DNA of 64,000 bases from Iamia sp963728655 (GTDB lineage Bacteria > Actinomycetota > Acidimicrobiia > Acidimicrobiales > Iamiaceae): positions 1,488,001 through 1,552,000 of the forward strand of contig CAVSLD010000006.1 of the NCBI GenBank assembly GCA_963728655.1, written 5' to 3'. Position numbers and translations under genes: made by a program. The notes beneath the pieces are model-generated. The model was not told where the DNA came from, did not search any database, and saw only the letters and a list, made by a program, of their open reading frames with translations. Positions within the stretch are counted from its first letter, which is position 1, and every line of letters begins with the position of its first letter. Shown piece after piece: positions 8,605 to 16,100 of this stretch.

Positions 8605-8610
8605 TACCTT
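8605..8610 (+). promoter_or_regulatory. -10 box of acyl-CoA synthetase gene
   Basis: TACCTT, six bases before the ATG at 8617, so the transcript is probably leaderless. It supports this ATG over the upstream in-frame start at 8548. Confidence 0.5.
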
Positions 8611-8616
8611 CGCGCC

Positions 8617-10254
8617 ATGGCCGGCAGTTGGAACCTGGCTGACCTGTTCGAGGCGGTCGTCGACCGGGTGGGCGGGCGCGAGGCGATCGTCGCCGGGGTG
8701 CGCCGGCTGACCTACGACGAGCTCGACCGTCGGGCCAACCGGGTCGCCCACGTCCTCACCCAGCACGGCGTCGGCCCCGGCGACCGGGTCGGCCTCTCGG
8801 TCCGCAACGGCCACGAGCACCTGGCCGCGCTGCTGGGCGCCTACAAGCTCCGGGCCGTCCCGTTCAACGTCAACTACCGCTACACGGCCGACGAGATGGC
8901 GTACCTGTTCGCCGACGCCCGACCCCGGGTCGTGCTGCACGGCCCTGACGTCGGACCGGCGGTCGACCAGGCCGTGGCGGCGCGCCGGGAGGCGGGCGAC
9001 GCCCTGACCGCGCTCCCCGGGCGGGGCCCGTCCCACGAGGGCCTGCTGGCCGCAGCCCCGGCGACCCGCCCGGTCGTGGCCGACCGCAGCGGCGACGACC
9101 GCTACCTGCTCTACACGGGCGGCACGACGGGCATGCCCAAGGGCGTCGAGTGGCGCCACGAGGACATCGTGTTCGCCGCCCTGGGGGCCGACGCCGGGGG
9201 CACGGTCCTGGCCGATCGCTCGACGCCGGCGGCCACCACGCCCGAGGAGATGGTGGCCCGCGCCGACGCGGGCCGGACCCGCACCCTGCCTGCATCCCCG
9301 CTGATCCACGGCACCGCCCAGTGGGTCACCCTCGCCACCCTGCTGGGTGGCGGCACGGTCCTGACCCTGCCGTCGTCGACGTTCGTGGCGGCCGAGCTGT
9401 GGGACCTGGCCCAGGCCGAGGCCGCCTCCCTGGTGGTGATCGTGGGCGACGCCTTCGCCCGGCCGCTGGCCGACGCCCTGGCCGACCACCCCGGGCGGTG
9501 GGACCTGGGCGAGCTGGTGGCGGTCGTGTCCGGTGGCGCCGTGCTCTCCCCCGCGGTGCGCAGCCAGCTCGGGGCGCAGCTCCCGTGGGTGGCCCTCGTC
9601 GACGGCTACGGCACGAGCGAGACGGGCGGCCAGGGCAACGCGGTGAGCTGGCCGGGCCAGTCACCCGCGGCCCACACCCGCTTCCCCCTCGACGACCACA
9701 CCGCCCTGCTCGACGACGAGGACGCCCCGCTGGTGCCCGGCGTCCACACCGGCCACATCGGCCGGCTCGCCCGCCGGGGCCGGATCCCCCTGGGCTACCG
9801 GAACGACCCGGAGCGCACCGCCGCCACCTTCCCCGTCATCGCCGGGGAGCGCTGGGCCGTGCCCGGCGACCTGGGGCGCATGGAGGACGACGGGACGGTG
9901 ACCCTCCTGGGCCGGGGCGCGAGCTGCATCAACACGGGCGGGGAGAAGGTGTTCCCCGACGAGGTGGAGGCGGCCCTGAAGGCCCACCCGGGCGTGTTCG
10001 ACGCCGCCGTGGTGGGCGTGCCCGACGAGCGGTGGGGCCAGCGGGTGGTGGCGGTCATCGCCCCTCGGTCGGGGGCGGCGCCGTCGCTGGAGGAGCTCGA
10101 CACCCACTGCCGGGAGCGGCTGGCCGCCTACAAGGTGCCGCGCCGCGTGGTGTGCGTGCGGGCCGTCCGGCGCCTCCCCTCGGGCAAGACCGACCACGCC
10201 TGGGTCCGCGGCGTGGCCGCCGACACTTCCGCGGCTGCCTCGCCCACCTCCTGA
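8617..10254 (+). CDS. Acyl-CoA synthetase (AMP-binding, FadD type)
   Basis: 545 residues. The P-loop-like motif is LLYTGGTTGMPKGVEW, the adenylate motif is DGYGTSETG, and the C-terminal GRGASCINTGGEKVFPDEVE and LPSGKTDHAWV (catalytic lysine) complete the ANL-superfamily set. It activates a carboxylate as acyl-AMP and then acyl-CoA. Close relatives are annotated as steroid or long-chain acyl-CoA synthetases. A second synthetase follows 78 bases later on the same strand, with its own promoter. The substrate is unknown. Confidence 0.92.
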   Translation: MAGSWNLADLFEAVVDRVGGREAIVAGVRRLTYDELDRRANRVAHVLTQHGVGPGDRVGLSVRNGHEHLAALLGAYKLRAVPFNVNYRYTADEMAYLFADARPRVVLHGPDVGPAVDQAVAARREAGDALTALPGRGPSHEGLLAAAPATRPVVADRSGDDRYLLYTGGTTGMPKGVEWRHEDIVFAALGADAGGTVLADRSTPAATTPEEMVARADAGRTRTLPASPLIHGTAQWVTLATLLGGGTVLTLPSSTFVAAELWDLAQAEAASLVVIVGDAFARPLADALADHPGRWDLGELVAVVSGGAVLSPAVRSQLGAQLPWVALVDGYGTSETGGQGNAVSWPGQSPAAHTRFPLDDHTALLDDEDAPLVPGVHTGHIGRLARRGRIPLGYRNDPERTAATFPVIAGERWAVPGDLGRMEDDGTVTLLGRGASCINTGGEKVFPDEVEAALKAHPGVFDAAVVGVPDERWGQRVVAVIAPRSGAAPSLEELDTHCRERLAAYKVPRRVVCVRAVRRLPSGKTDHAWVRGVAADTSAAASPTS

Positions 10255-10265
10255 CCGTCCCGCAC

Positions 10266-10280
10266 CTGACGGTGCGTCAG
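10266..10280. promoter_or_regulatory. Palindromic operator, TetR-like
   Basis: CTGACG-GTG-CGTCAG, a perfect 6-bp inverted repeat with a 3-base centre, flanked by a further GCAC/GTGC pair (10262-10286). It covers the expected -35 position of the -10 box TAGGGT at 10291-10296. Such TGAC-type palindromes are typical TetR-family operators controlling lipid genes. No regulator gene is in sight. Confidence 0.6.
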
Positions 10281-10294
10281 ATGTGCTGGCTAGG

Positions 10295-10317
10295 GTGCGG
10301 GCGCCCTTCGCCCGCAC
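10295..10317 (+). promoter_or_regulatory. Hairpin in the leader of the second acyl-CoA synthetase
   Basis: Perfect 9-bp stem GTGCGGGCG / CGCCCGCAC with a 5-base loop, ending 15 bases before the GTG at 10333 and just upstream of the AGGAG site. It partly overlaps the -10 box TAGGGT (10291-10296), so only part may be transcribed. Confidence 0.45.
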
Positions 10318-10332
10318 CCCCCAGGAGAGCCC

Positions 10333-11985
10333 GTGCCCCACGAGTTCACCCTCCCGTCGGTGTTCGCCGCCGTCGCCGACGCCTACCCCGACCGCGACGC
10401 CATCGTGTTCCGCGACCGCCGTCTCAGCTACGCCGACGTCCTCGACCGCAGCCGGCGCCTGGCCCGGGTGCTGGCCGAGGCCGGCCTCGGCGCCCGGCGC
10501 GAGCGGGAGGGGCTCGGGGGCCACGAGACGCACCAGGACCACCTCGGCCTCTACCTCCACAACGGAAACGAGTACGTGGAGGGCATGCTCGGCGCCTACG
10601 GGGCCCGCGTGGCGCCGTTCAACGTGAACTACCGCTACGTGGCCGAGGAGCTCCGCTACCTGCTGGGCGACGCCCGCGCCGCCGGCCTCGTGTACCACGC
10701 CCGCTTCGCGCCGGTCCTGGCCGAGGTCCGCGACGAGCTCCCCGACCTCCGCCTCCTGCTCCAGGTGGCCGACGAGTCGGGCGAGGCGCTCCTCGACGGG
10801 GCGGTCGACTACGAGGAGGCCCTCGCCGCGGCCGACCCGACCCCCCTCGACGACGAGCCCTCCCCCGACGACCTGTACATCCTCTACACGGGCGGGACCA
10901 CGGGCATGCCCAAGGGCGTGCTGTGGCGCCAGCACGACATCTACGTGGGGGCCATGGGCGGACGGCCCTTCGGCCAGGCCGACGTTCTGGCGGACCTCGA
11001 CGCGGTGGTCGCCACCGGCGCCGGCGGCGGCGTCCGGGCCGTGGTCACCCCGCCCCTGATGCACGGCGCGGCCCAGTGGCTCACGTTCAACACCTTCACC
11101 GGCGGCGGGGCGATCATCATCCCCGACGACCCCAGCCGGCTCGACGCCGCCGCCATCTGGGACCTGGCCGAGCGCGAGGGGGTCAACACCCTCCAGCTGG
11201 TCGGCGACGCCTTCGCCCGGCCCCTGCTCGAGGAGCTGGAGCGCGCGCCCCGGTCGCTGGGTTCGCTGGCCGCGGTGGTCAACGGGGGTGCGCCGCTGAC
11301 CCCGGCCCTGAAGGAGCGCCTTCTCGAGCAGCTGCCGGACATCTTCCTCCTCGACGCCGTCGGTGCCTCCGAGACCGGCGCCCAGATGGGCCAGACCTCG
11401 GTCAGGGGCTCGGCCAGCACCGGCACCTTCACGCCCGGCCCCGACACCGTCGTGGTGGCCGAGGACATGGGCCGGGTGCTCGAGCCCGGCGCCGACGAGA
11501 CCGGGTGGTTGGCCCAGCGGGGCTACGTGCCCCTCGGCTACCTGGGCGACGCCGACAAGACGGCGCGCACCTTCCCCGTGGTCGACGGGGTGCGCCTGGC
11601 CGTGCCCGGTGACCGGGCCCGGTGGCGCGAGGACGGCATCATCGAGCTGCTGGGGCGCGACTCGGTCACCATCAACTCCGGGGGCGAGAAGATCTTCGCC
11701 GAGGAGGTCGAGATGGCGCTCGCGCCCCACCCGTCGGTGGCCGACGTCGTCGTCGCCGGGCGCCCCTCGGAGCGGTGGGGCCAGGAGGTCGTGGCGGTCG
11801 TGCAGCTGGCCGAGGGGGCCACGCCCGACGTCGACGGCCTGCTGGCCGAGGCGGCCACCCACGTCGCCCGCTACAAGCTGCCCAAGGACATCGTGTTCGT
11901 GGACCAGATCCAGCGCTCGCCGGCCGGCAAGGCCGACTACCGCTGGGCCCGGGCCCAGGCCGAGAGCGCCGCCGACGAGGCCTGA
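10333..11985 (+). CDS. Acyl-CoA synthetase (AMP-binding, FadD type), paralogue
   Basis: 550 residues. Motifs: ILYTGGTTGMPKGVLW, DAVGASETGAQMG, GRDSVTINSGGEKIFAEEVE and SPAGKADYRWA with the C-terminal lysine. It is clearly a paralogue of the gene at 8617. A charged insertion (about residues 56-74, ARREREGLGGHETHQDH) sits before LYLHNGNEY. AGGAG lies six bases before the GTG at 10333. The operator at 10266 suggests regulation by a lipid-responsive repressor. The acyl substrate is unknown. Confidence 0.92.
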   Translation: MPHEFTLPSVFAAVADAYPDRDAIVFRDRRLSYADVLDRSRRLARVLAEAGLGARREREGLGGHETHQDHLGLYLHNGNEYVEGMLGAYGARVAPFNVNYRYVAEELRYLLGDARAAGLVYHARFAPVLAEVRDELPDLRLLLQVADESGEALLDGAVDYEEALAAADPTPLDDEPSPDDLYILYTGGTTGMPKGVLWRQHDIYVGAMGGRPFGQADVLADLDAVVATGAGGGVRAVVTPPLMHGAAQWLTFNTFTGGGAIIIPDDPSRLDAAAIWDLAEREGVNTLQLVGDAFARPLLEELERAPRSLGSLAAVVNGGAPLTPALKERLLEQLPDIFLLDAVGASETGAQMGQTSVRGSASTGTFTPGPDTVVVAEDMGRVLEPGADETGWLAQRGYVPLGYLGDADKTARTFPVVDGVRLAVPGDRARWREDGIIELLGRDSVTINSGGEKIFAEEVEMALAPHPSVADVVVAGRPSERWGQEVVAVVQLAEGATPDVDGLLAEAATHVARYKLPKDIVFVDQIQRSPAGKADYRWARAQAESAADEA

Positions 11986-11993
11986 GCCGGGCG

Positions 11994-12980
11994 TCAGCCT
12001 CCGACGGACCCGGTCACCGGCTCCTCCGAGGCGGCCAGGCACACGCCGTTGCGGTCGCCGGCGACCCACGAGATCTCGTCGGGCACGAGGGCGACCACCT
12101 CCACACCGGTGACCTCCGCCTCCAGGCGGGCCTCGCCGATGGCGTCGCACTGCTCACGCCCTGCGTCGCGCCGGTCCCGGACGTCGTCGCCGGCGGCAGC
12201 GTCGACCACGATCTGGTCGAGGATCTCGAGGGTGTGGGGCTCGGAGCAGGCGACCTCGTCACCCGGCTCGTCGACGGTGCCCCCGTAGCAGCCACCGACC
12301 CGGCCCGCGGTGCGGATGCTGCCCGCCGGGGCGGTGCTCGCGTCCCGGGCGCTGTCGGCCAGGTCCTTGAGCGAGGGGCCGCCGCCGCTGCCGACGTCGA
12401 GGCGGTCCCAGGCCGCCGGGACGTCGAGGTCGTCCCAGTCGTCGACGGCGCCGACGCCCGCCACGCAGACGAGGACGCCGGCCAGGACCAGCGCGACGAC
12501 GGCACGGGCCCCGCCCCGGAGGTTCGGCCGGTGGCGCACCACCTCGCCGAGGGCGGAGACCCCGAGGACGACGGCGACGACAGCGAGCACGACCGCCACC
12601 CCGTCGAGGCCGATGGTGAGCATCCACCACCGCCCCTGGTCCCAGTCCGGCAGGGCGCGGGTGGCGGCGGCGGCGACCCATGCGGCCGCGGCCAGCACGA
12701 CCACCCACAGGAGCGTCCCCAACGAGGCCACCGCAGGGCGCTCCGCCGTCGTGGCGCGGGGACCGGGGCGCGCCGGAGGGGCCAGGAGGTCGGCGCCGGG
12801 CGCGGCGAAGGGGGCACCGGGCAGACCGGCCGCGGGCCGGGATGACGACGGCCGCGCCGACCCCGGCTCCGGCGGGTCGACGGCCTCGTCGGGCGCCGTG
12901 GCGGTGGCCGCCGACGCACCGGGCGCCCCGGCGTCCGTCGTCACGTCGGGCGGCGGCCCGTCTCGCTTGATGTCCCCCAC
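11994..12980 (-). CDS. Septum-formation-type membrane protein
   Basis: 328 residues, GTG start. The N-terminal 100 residues are Pro/Ala-rich and probably disordered. Three or four membrane helices follow (LGTLLWVVVLAAAAWVAAAAT, MLTIGLDGVAVVLAVVAVVLGV, AVVALVLAGVLVCVAGVGAV). The C-terminal 120 residues carry a four-cysteine extracytoplasmic domain (GGCYGG, ACSEPHTLEI, REQCDAI, NGVCLAA), matching the Septum_form (DUF4190-linked) family of actinobacteria. Its exact job is unknown. The GTG has an AGAGGGGA site, and TAGCGT at 13015-13010 is the likely -10. Confidence 0.75.
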   Translation of the reverse strand: MGDIKRDGPPPDVTTDAGAPGASAATATAPDEAVDPPEPGSARPSSSRPAAGLPGAPFAAPGADLLAPPARPGPRATTAERPAVASLGTLLWVVVLAAAAWVAAAATRALPDWDQGRWWMLTIGLDGVAVVLAVVAVVLGVSALGEVVRHRPNLRGGARAVVALVLAGVLVCVAGVGAVDDWDDLDVPAAWDRLDVGSGGGPSLKDLADSARDASTAPAGSIRTAGRVGGCYGGTVDEPGDEVACSEPHTLEILDQIVVDAAAGDDVRDRRDAGREQCDAIGEARLEAEVTGVEVVALVPDEISWVAGDRNGVCLAASEEPVTGSVGG

Positions 12981-13072
12981 CGGTCCCCTCTCACATCCCA
13001 GTGGGACCGACGCTACCGCACCCCACCGGGGCCGCCGTGACCCACGCGGCCACCGGCGCGGCGGATCAGGGG

Positions 13073-13780
13073 TCAGCCGGGGTGGCGGAGCACCACGACC
13101 GCGGGGTCGGCGTCCAGGTCCGAGAGACCGGGCTCGTACCGGTAGCCCGCGGGGTGCGAGAAGGCGACCAGACCCTCGGGGTCGTCGAGCCCGGTCGTGA
13201 CGAGGTGGCGGACCAGCGCGCCCTTGAGGAGCTTGTTCCAGTGGCTGACGGTGCGACCGTCCGCGGTCGTGAAGCGCACGGTGATGCGTCGCCGGCACGC
13301 CACCCGGGTCGGGTCCCATGCGGCGGCGTGCTCCTGGGGCAGCAGGTCCCAGACCACCCGGCGGTCGAGCCGATCGGCCAGGGCCGCGGTGAGCTGGGGC
13401 CGCCACCACGCGGCCAGGCGGCCGAGCGGGTCGAGCCGGGCGCTCATCTTGAGCCGGTGGTCGGGGATGGGGTCGACCGGGGCGACCAGGCCCCACAGGC
13501 CCGAGGCGATGAGGGTCGTGGCCCCGAGGCGGCGCCGGGCCGGGGCCGTGAGGGTCCCGGCGTCGAGCTCCTTGTAGAGGACGCCGGTGTAGCGCTCGAG
13601 GGCCGGCAGGGTCGGGGCCGCGGCCACCCCCCGGCCGGTGGGGTCGAGGGCGTGGAGCACCTCGGCCCGGGGGCCGTCCAGCTCGGGCAGGGCACAGGTC
13701 CCCGGCCGCCACGGCGGGCCGGAGCCGTCGGGCGCCTTGCCCTCCGACGGGGGCAGGAGCAGGGCGACGGCGCGGGACAC
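13073..13780 (-). CDS. yaaA: Peroxide stress protein YaaA family (DUF328)
   Basis: 235 residues. The N-terminal LLLPPSEGKAP and the middle and late motifs LYKELDAGTL, SGLWGLVAPVDPIPDHRLKMS, VSHWNKLLKGALVRHL and SHPAGYRY define the YaaA family. In Escherichia coli YaaA limits free iron during peroxide stress and binds DNA. GTG at 13780 is used; a Val four codons later could also start. The gene is divergent from menG with only 70 bases between the starts. Confidence 0.88.
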   Translation of the reverse strand: MSRAVALLLPPSEGKAPDGSGPPWRPGTCALPELDGPRAEVLHALDPTGRGVAAAPTLPALERYTGVLYKELDAGTLTAPARRRLGATTLIASGLWGLVAPVDPIPDHRLKMSARLDPLGRLAAWWRPQLTAALADRLDRRVVWDLLPQEHAAAWDPTRVACRRRITVRFTTADGRTVSHWNKLLKGALVRHLVTTGLDDPEGLVAFSHPAGYRYEPGLSDLDADPAVVVLRHPG

Positions 13781-13837
13781 GGCGGCCGATCCTCGCGCGG
13801 CGGACCCTCCGGTCCGCCAGCCGGGCGGCCCTGCTCG

Positions 13838-13843
13838 TATCCT
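13838..13843 (+). promoter_or_regulatory. -10 box of menG
   Basis: TATCCT, seven bases before the GTG at 13851. Predicts a leaderless menG-menF transcript. Confidence 0.5.
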
Positions 13844-13850
13844 CGCCGCC

Positions 13851-14600
13851 GTGCCCCCTCCCCCGCCGTCCCGGCGCCCCCTGGCCACCGGCGCCCTGCC
13901 CGACGCCGACCACCTACCCACCGGCGAGGAGAAGGTCCGGGCCGTCCGGGTGATGTTCGACACCATCGCCCCCCGCTACGACCTGGTGAACCGGGTCATG
14001 ACCTTCCGCATGGACGTGGGGTGGCGGCGGCGCACCGTCCGACGCCTCGACCTCCCGGTGGGCTCCCTCGTCCTCGACCTGGCCTGCGGGACCGGCGACC
14101 TGTGCACCGAGCTGGTGCGCTCCGGGCACCGACCCGTGGGCATCGACCTCTCCTTCGGCATGCTCGCCGCGGCCCGCACCCACGCCCCGCTGGTGCACGC
14201 CGACGTGCTCCGCCTGCCCGTCCCCGATGGTGCCATCGACGGCGTGACCTGCGGCTTCGCCCTGCGCAACCTGGAGGAGCTGCCCCGCTTCTTCGAGGAG
14301 CTGGCCCGGGCCGTCCGCCCCGGGGGGCGCATCGCCCTGCTGGAGGTGGCCGAGCCCCCGAACCCCGTCCTGCGGGCCGGCCACGCCCTCTACTTCGGTC
14401 GGGTGGTGCCCAAGATCGGCGGCCTGCTGTCGGACCCTGCGGCCTACCGCTACCTCCCCCGCTCGGTGTCGTACCTGCCGTCGGCCGAGCGCATGCTGGG
14501 CATGCTCGACCAGGCCGGCTTCACCGACGCCCGCCACGACCTGCTGAGCGTGGGCATCGCCCGCCTGGTCACCGCCACCCGCGGCCCGGCGGGGGGATGA
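13851..14600 (+). CDS. menG: Demethylmenaquinone methyltransferase (UbiE/MenG)
   Basis: 249 residues. Class I SAM methyltransferase with the UbiE signature: MFDTIAPRYDLVNRVMTFRMDVGWRR at the N-terminus, VLDLACGTGDLCTEL as SAM motif I, and the family motif TCGFALRNLEE. It methylates demethylmenaquinone to menaquinone, the last step of the pathway. The stop overlaps the menF start (ATGA), so the two are translationally coupled. GTG at 13851 is supported by the -10 spacing. Confidence 0.95.
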   Translation: MPPPPPSRRPLATGALPDADHLPTGEEKVRAVRVMFDTIAPRYDLVNRVMTFRMDVGWRRRTVRRLDLPVGSLVLDLACGTGDLCTELVRSGHRPVGIDLSFGMLAAARTHAPLVHADVLRLPVPDGAIDGVTCGFALRNLEELPRFFEELARAVRPGGRIALLEVAEPPNPVLRAGHALYFGRVVPKIGGLLSDPAAYRYLPRSVSYLPSAERMLGMLDQAGFTDARHDLLSVGIARLVTATRGPAGG

Positions 14601-15817
14601 CCGCCCTCGTCGCCCGCACCGCCGCCCGGGAGCGGGTGCCGGATCCGGTCCGGGTGGCCGGAGGTGACGGCGTCCTGTTCGCCCAGGCCGACGGCGAGGG
14701 GCTCGCCGGTCGGGGGGAGGCGGCCCGCCTGGCCCCGGCCGACGCCGTCGCGGCCCTGGCCGCGGCCGACGTCGACGACCTCGTCGACCGCCCCGGGTCC
14801 GGCCCGGTGGCCCTCGGCGCCCTCCCCTTCCACCCCGACGCCCCGGCCGAGGTGGTGGTGCCCGCCCTGGTGGTGCGGCGGGGCCCGGACGGGACCGGGT
14901 GGGTGACCACGGTCGGCACGCGCGCCGACCCGCCCGGCGATCCCGCCACGGTCGACCTCGAGCCCTGGTGGGAGCCGCCGGCCCGGCGGCCGGGCCCCGG
15001 GGCCTTCACCGTCGAGAGCGTCCGCCCACCTGCGGAGTGGACCGACGCCGTGGCCCGGGCCACCGCCCGGATCCGCGCCGGCGAGCTGGACAAGGTCGTG
15101 CTGGCCCGCGAGGTGCGCGTGGTGGCCGACGCCGACTTCGACGTGGCCGCCGTGCTGCGCCGCCTGACCGCCGGCTTCCCCGGTTGCTACACCTACGCCG
15201 TCGACGGCCTGGTGGGGGCCAGCCCCGAGCTGTTGGTCGGCCGGGCCGGCGACGAGGTCCGGGCCCAGCCCATGGCCGGCACCGCGCCCCGGCGGGGGGA
15301 CCCCGACGCCGACGCCGACGCGGTCGCCGGGCTCCTGGCCTCGCCGTCCTACCGCCACGAGCACCAGGTCACCATCGACGCCGTCTACGACGCCCTGGTG
15401 CCGTTCTGCTCGTTCCTCGACTTCGAGCCGGAGCCGTCGGTGGTGACCCTCCCCAACGTCACCCACCTGGCGTCGACGGTCAGCGGTCGGCTGTCGTCGC
15501 CGCCGGCCGGCATCCTCGACCTGGTCGCCGCCCTGCACCCCACACCTGCGGTGTGCGGACGGCCCCGGGCCGCGGCCCTGGCCGCCATCGCCGACCTGGA
15601 GGGGTTCGACCGCGGGCCCTACGCCGGGGCCGTGGGCTGGCTCGACCGCCACGGCAACGGCACCTGGGCCGTCGCGATCCGCAACGCCCGGATCCGGGGC
15701 CCCGAGGCCCGGGCCTACGCCGGCAACGGCATCGTGGGCGACAGCGACCCCGCCACCGAGCTCATCGAGACCCGGGCCAAGCTCCAGGCCGTGCTCGGGG
15801 TGCTCGTCCGCCCGTGA
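14597..15817 (+). CDS. menF: Isochorismate synthase
   Basis: 406 residues. The chorismate-binding domain fills the C-terminal 270 residues: ELDKVVLAREV, SPELLVGRAGDEV with MAGTAPRRG, THLASTVSGRL, LHPTPAVCGRPR and GPYAGAVGWLD with the metal-binding glutamates further on (NGIVGDSDPATELIETRAK). It isomerises chorismate to isochorismate, the entry step to menaquinone. Salicylate or 2,3-DHB routes use close homologues, but the ATGA overlap with menG and the menD/H/A/B neighbours support menaquinone. Confidence 0.93.
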   Translation: MTALVARTAARERVPDPVRVAGGDGVLFAQADGEGLAGRGEAARLAPADAVAALAAADVDDLVDRPGSGPVALGALPFHPDAPAEVVVPALVVRRGPDGTGWVTTVGTRADPPGDPATVDLEPWWEPPARRPGPGAFTVESVRPPAEWTDAVARATARIRAGELDKVVLAREVRVVADADFDVAAVLRRLTAGFPGCYTYAVDGLVGASPELLVGRAGDEVRAQPMAGTAPRRGDPDADADAVAGLLASPSYRHEHQVTIDAVYDALVPFCSFLDFEPEPSVVTLPNVTHLASTVSGRLSSPPAGILDLVAALHPTPAVCGRPRAAALAAIADLEGFDRGPYAGAVGWLDRHGNGTWAVAIRNARIRGPEARAYAGNGIVGDSDPATELIETRAKLQAVLGVLVRP

Positions 15818-15823
15818 GGGCGC

Positions 15824-15979
15824 TCAGCGCCGGGAGCGGTCGAACACCGACCAGCCGCCCGGTCCCACCGCGAGGCCGACGATGATGAGCACGATGCCGA
15901 GGATGATCTGGCCCTGCAGGAGCTGGACGATGCCGGCGATCACGAGGATGACGGCGAGGAGCCAGAGGATGAAGCCCAT
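15824..15979 (-). CDS. Short hydrophobic protein with GPGGWS motif
   Basis: 51 residues: MGFILWLLAVILVIAGIVQL and QIILGIVLIIVGLAVGPGGW form two membrane segments separated by LQGQ, ending in GPGGWSVFDRSRR. Short actinobacterial proteins with two helices and a GPG(G)xS tail are common and uncharacterised. It lies convergent to menF, eight bases from its stop, and 121 bases upstream of the menD end. ATG at 15979 is preceded by weak purine-rich sequence only. Confidence 0.65.
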   Translation of the reverse strand: MGFILWLLAVILVIAGIVQLLQGQIILGIVLIIVGLAVGPGGWSVFDRSRR

Positions 15980-16100
15980 GGGGTGGACGACCCTTCGTGT
16001 GGTGTCGGGCCGGCGCCGCCCCCGGCGGGGGCGGTCGAGCGGACCGGCTCGGCACTGACCTGCGCCGGGCGACCCAACCAGACCCGCCCGATCAGCCCGA

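Noticed and set aside
8617..11985. menE candidate among the two acyl-CoA synthetases
   Set aside because: Both lack the shorter MenE length (about 400-490 residues in many actinobacteria) and group with FadD-type enzymes.
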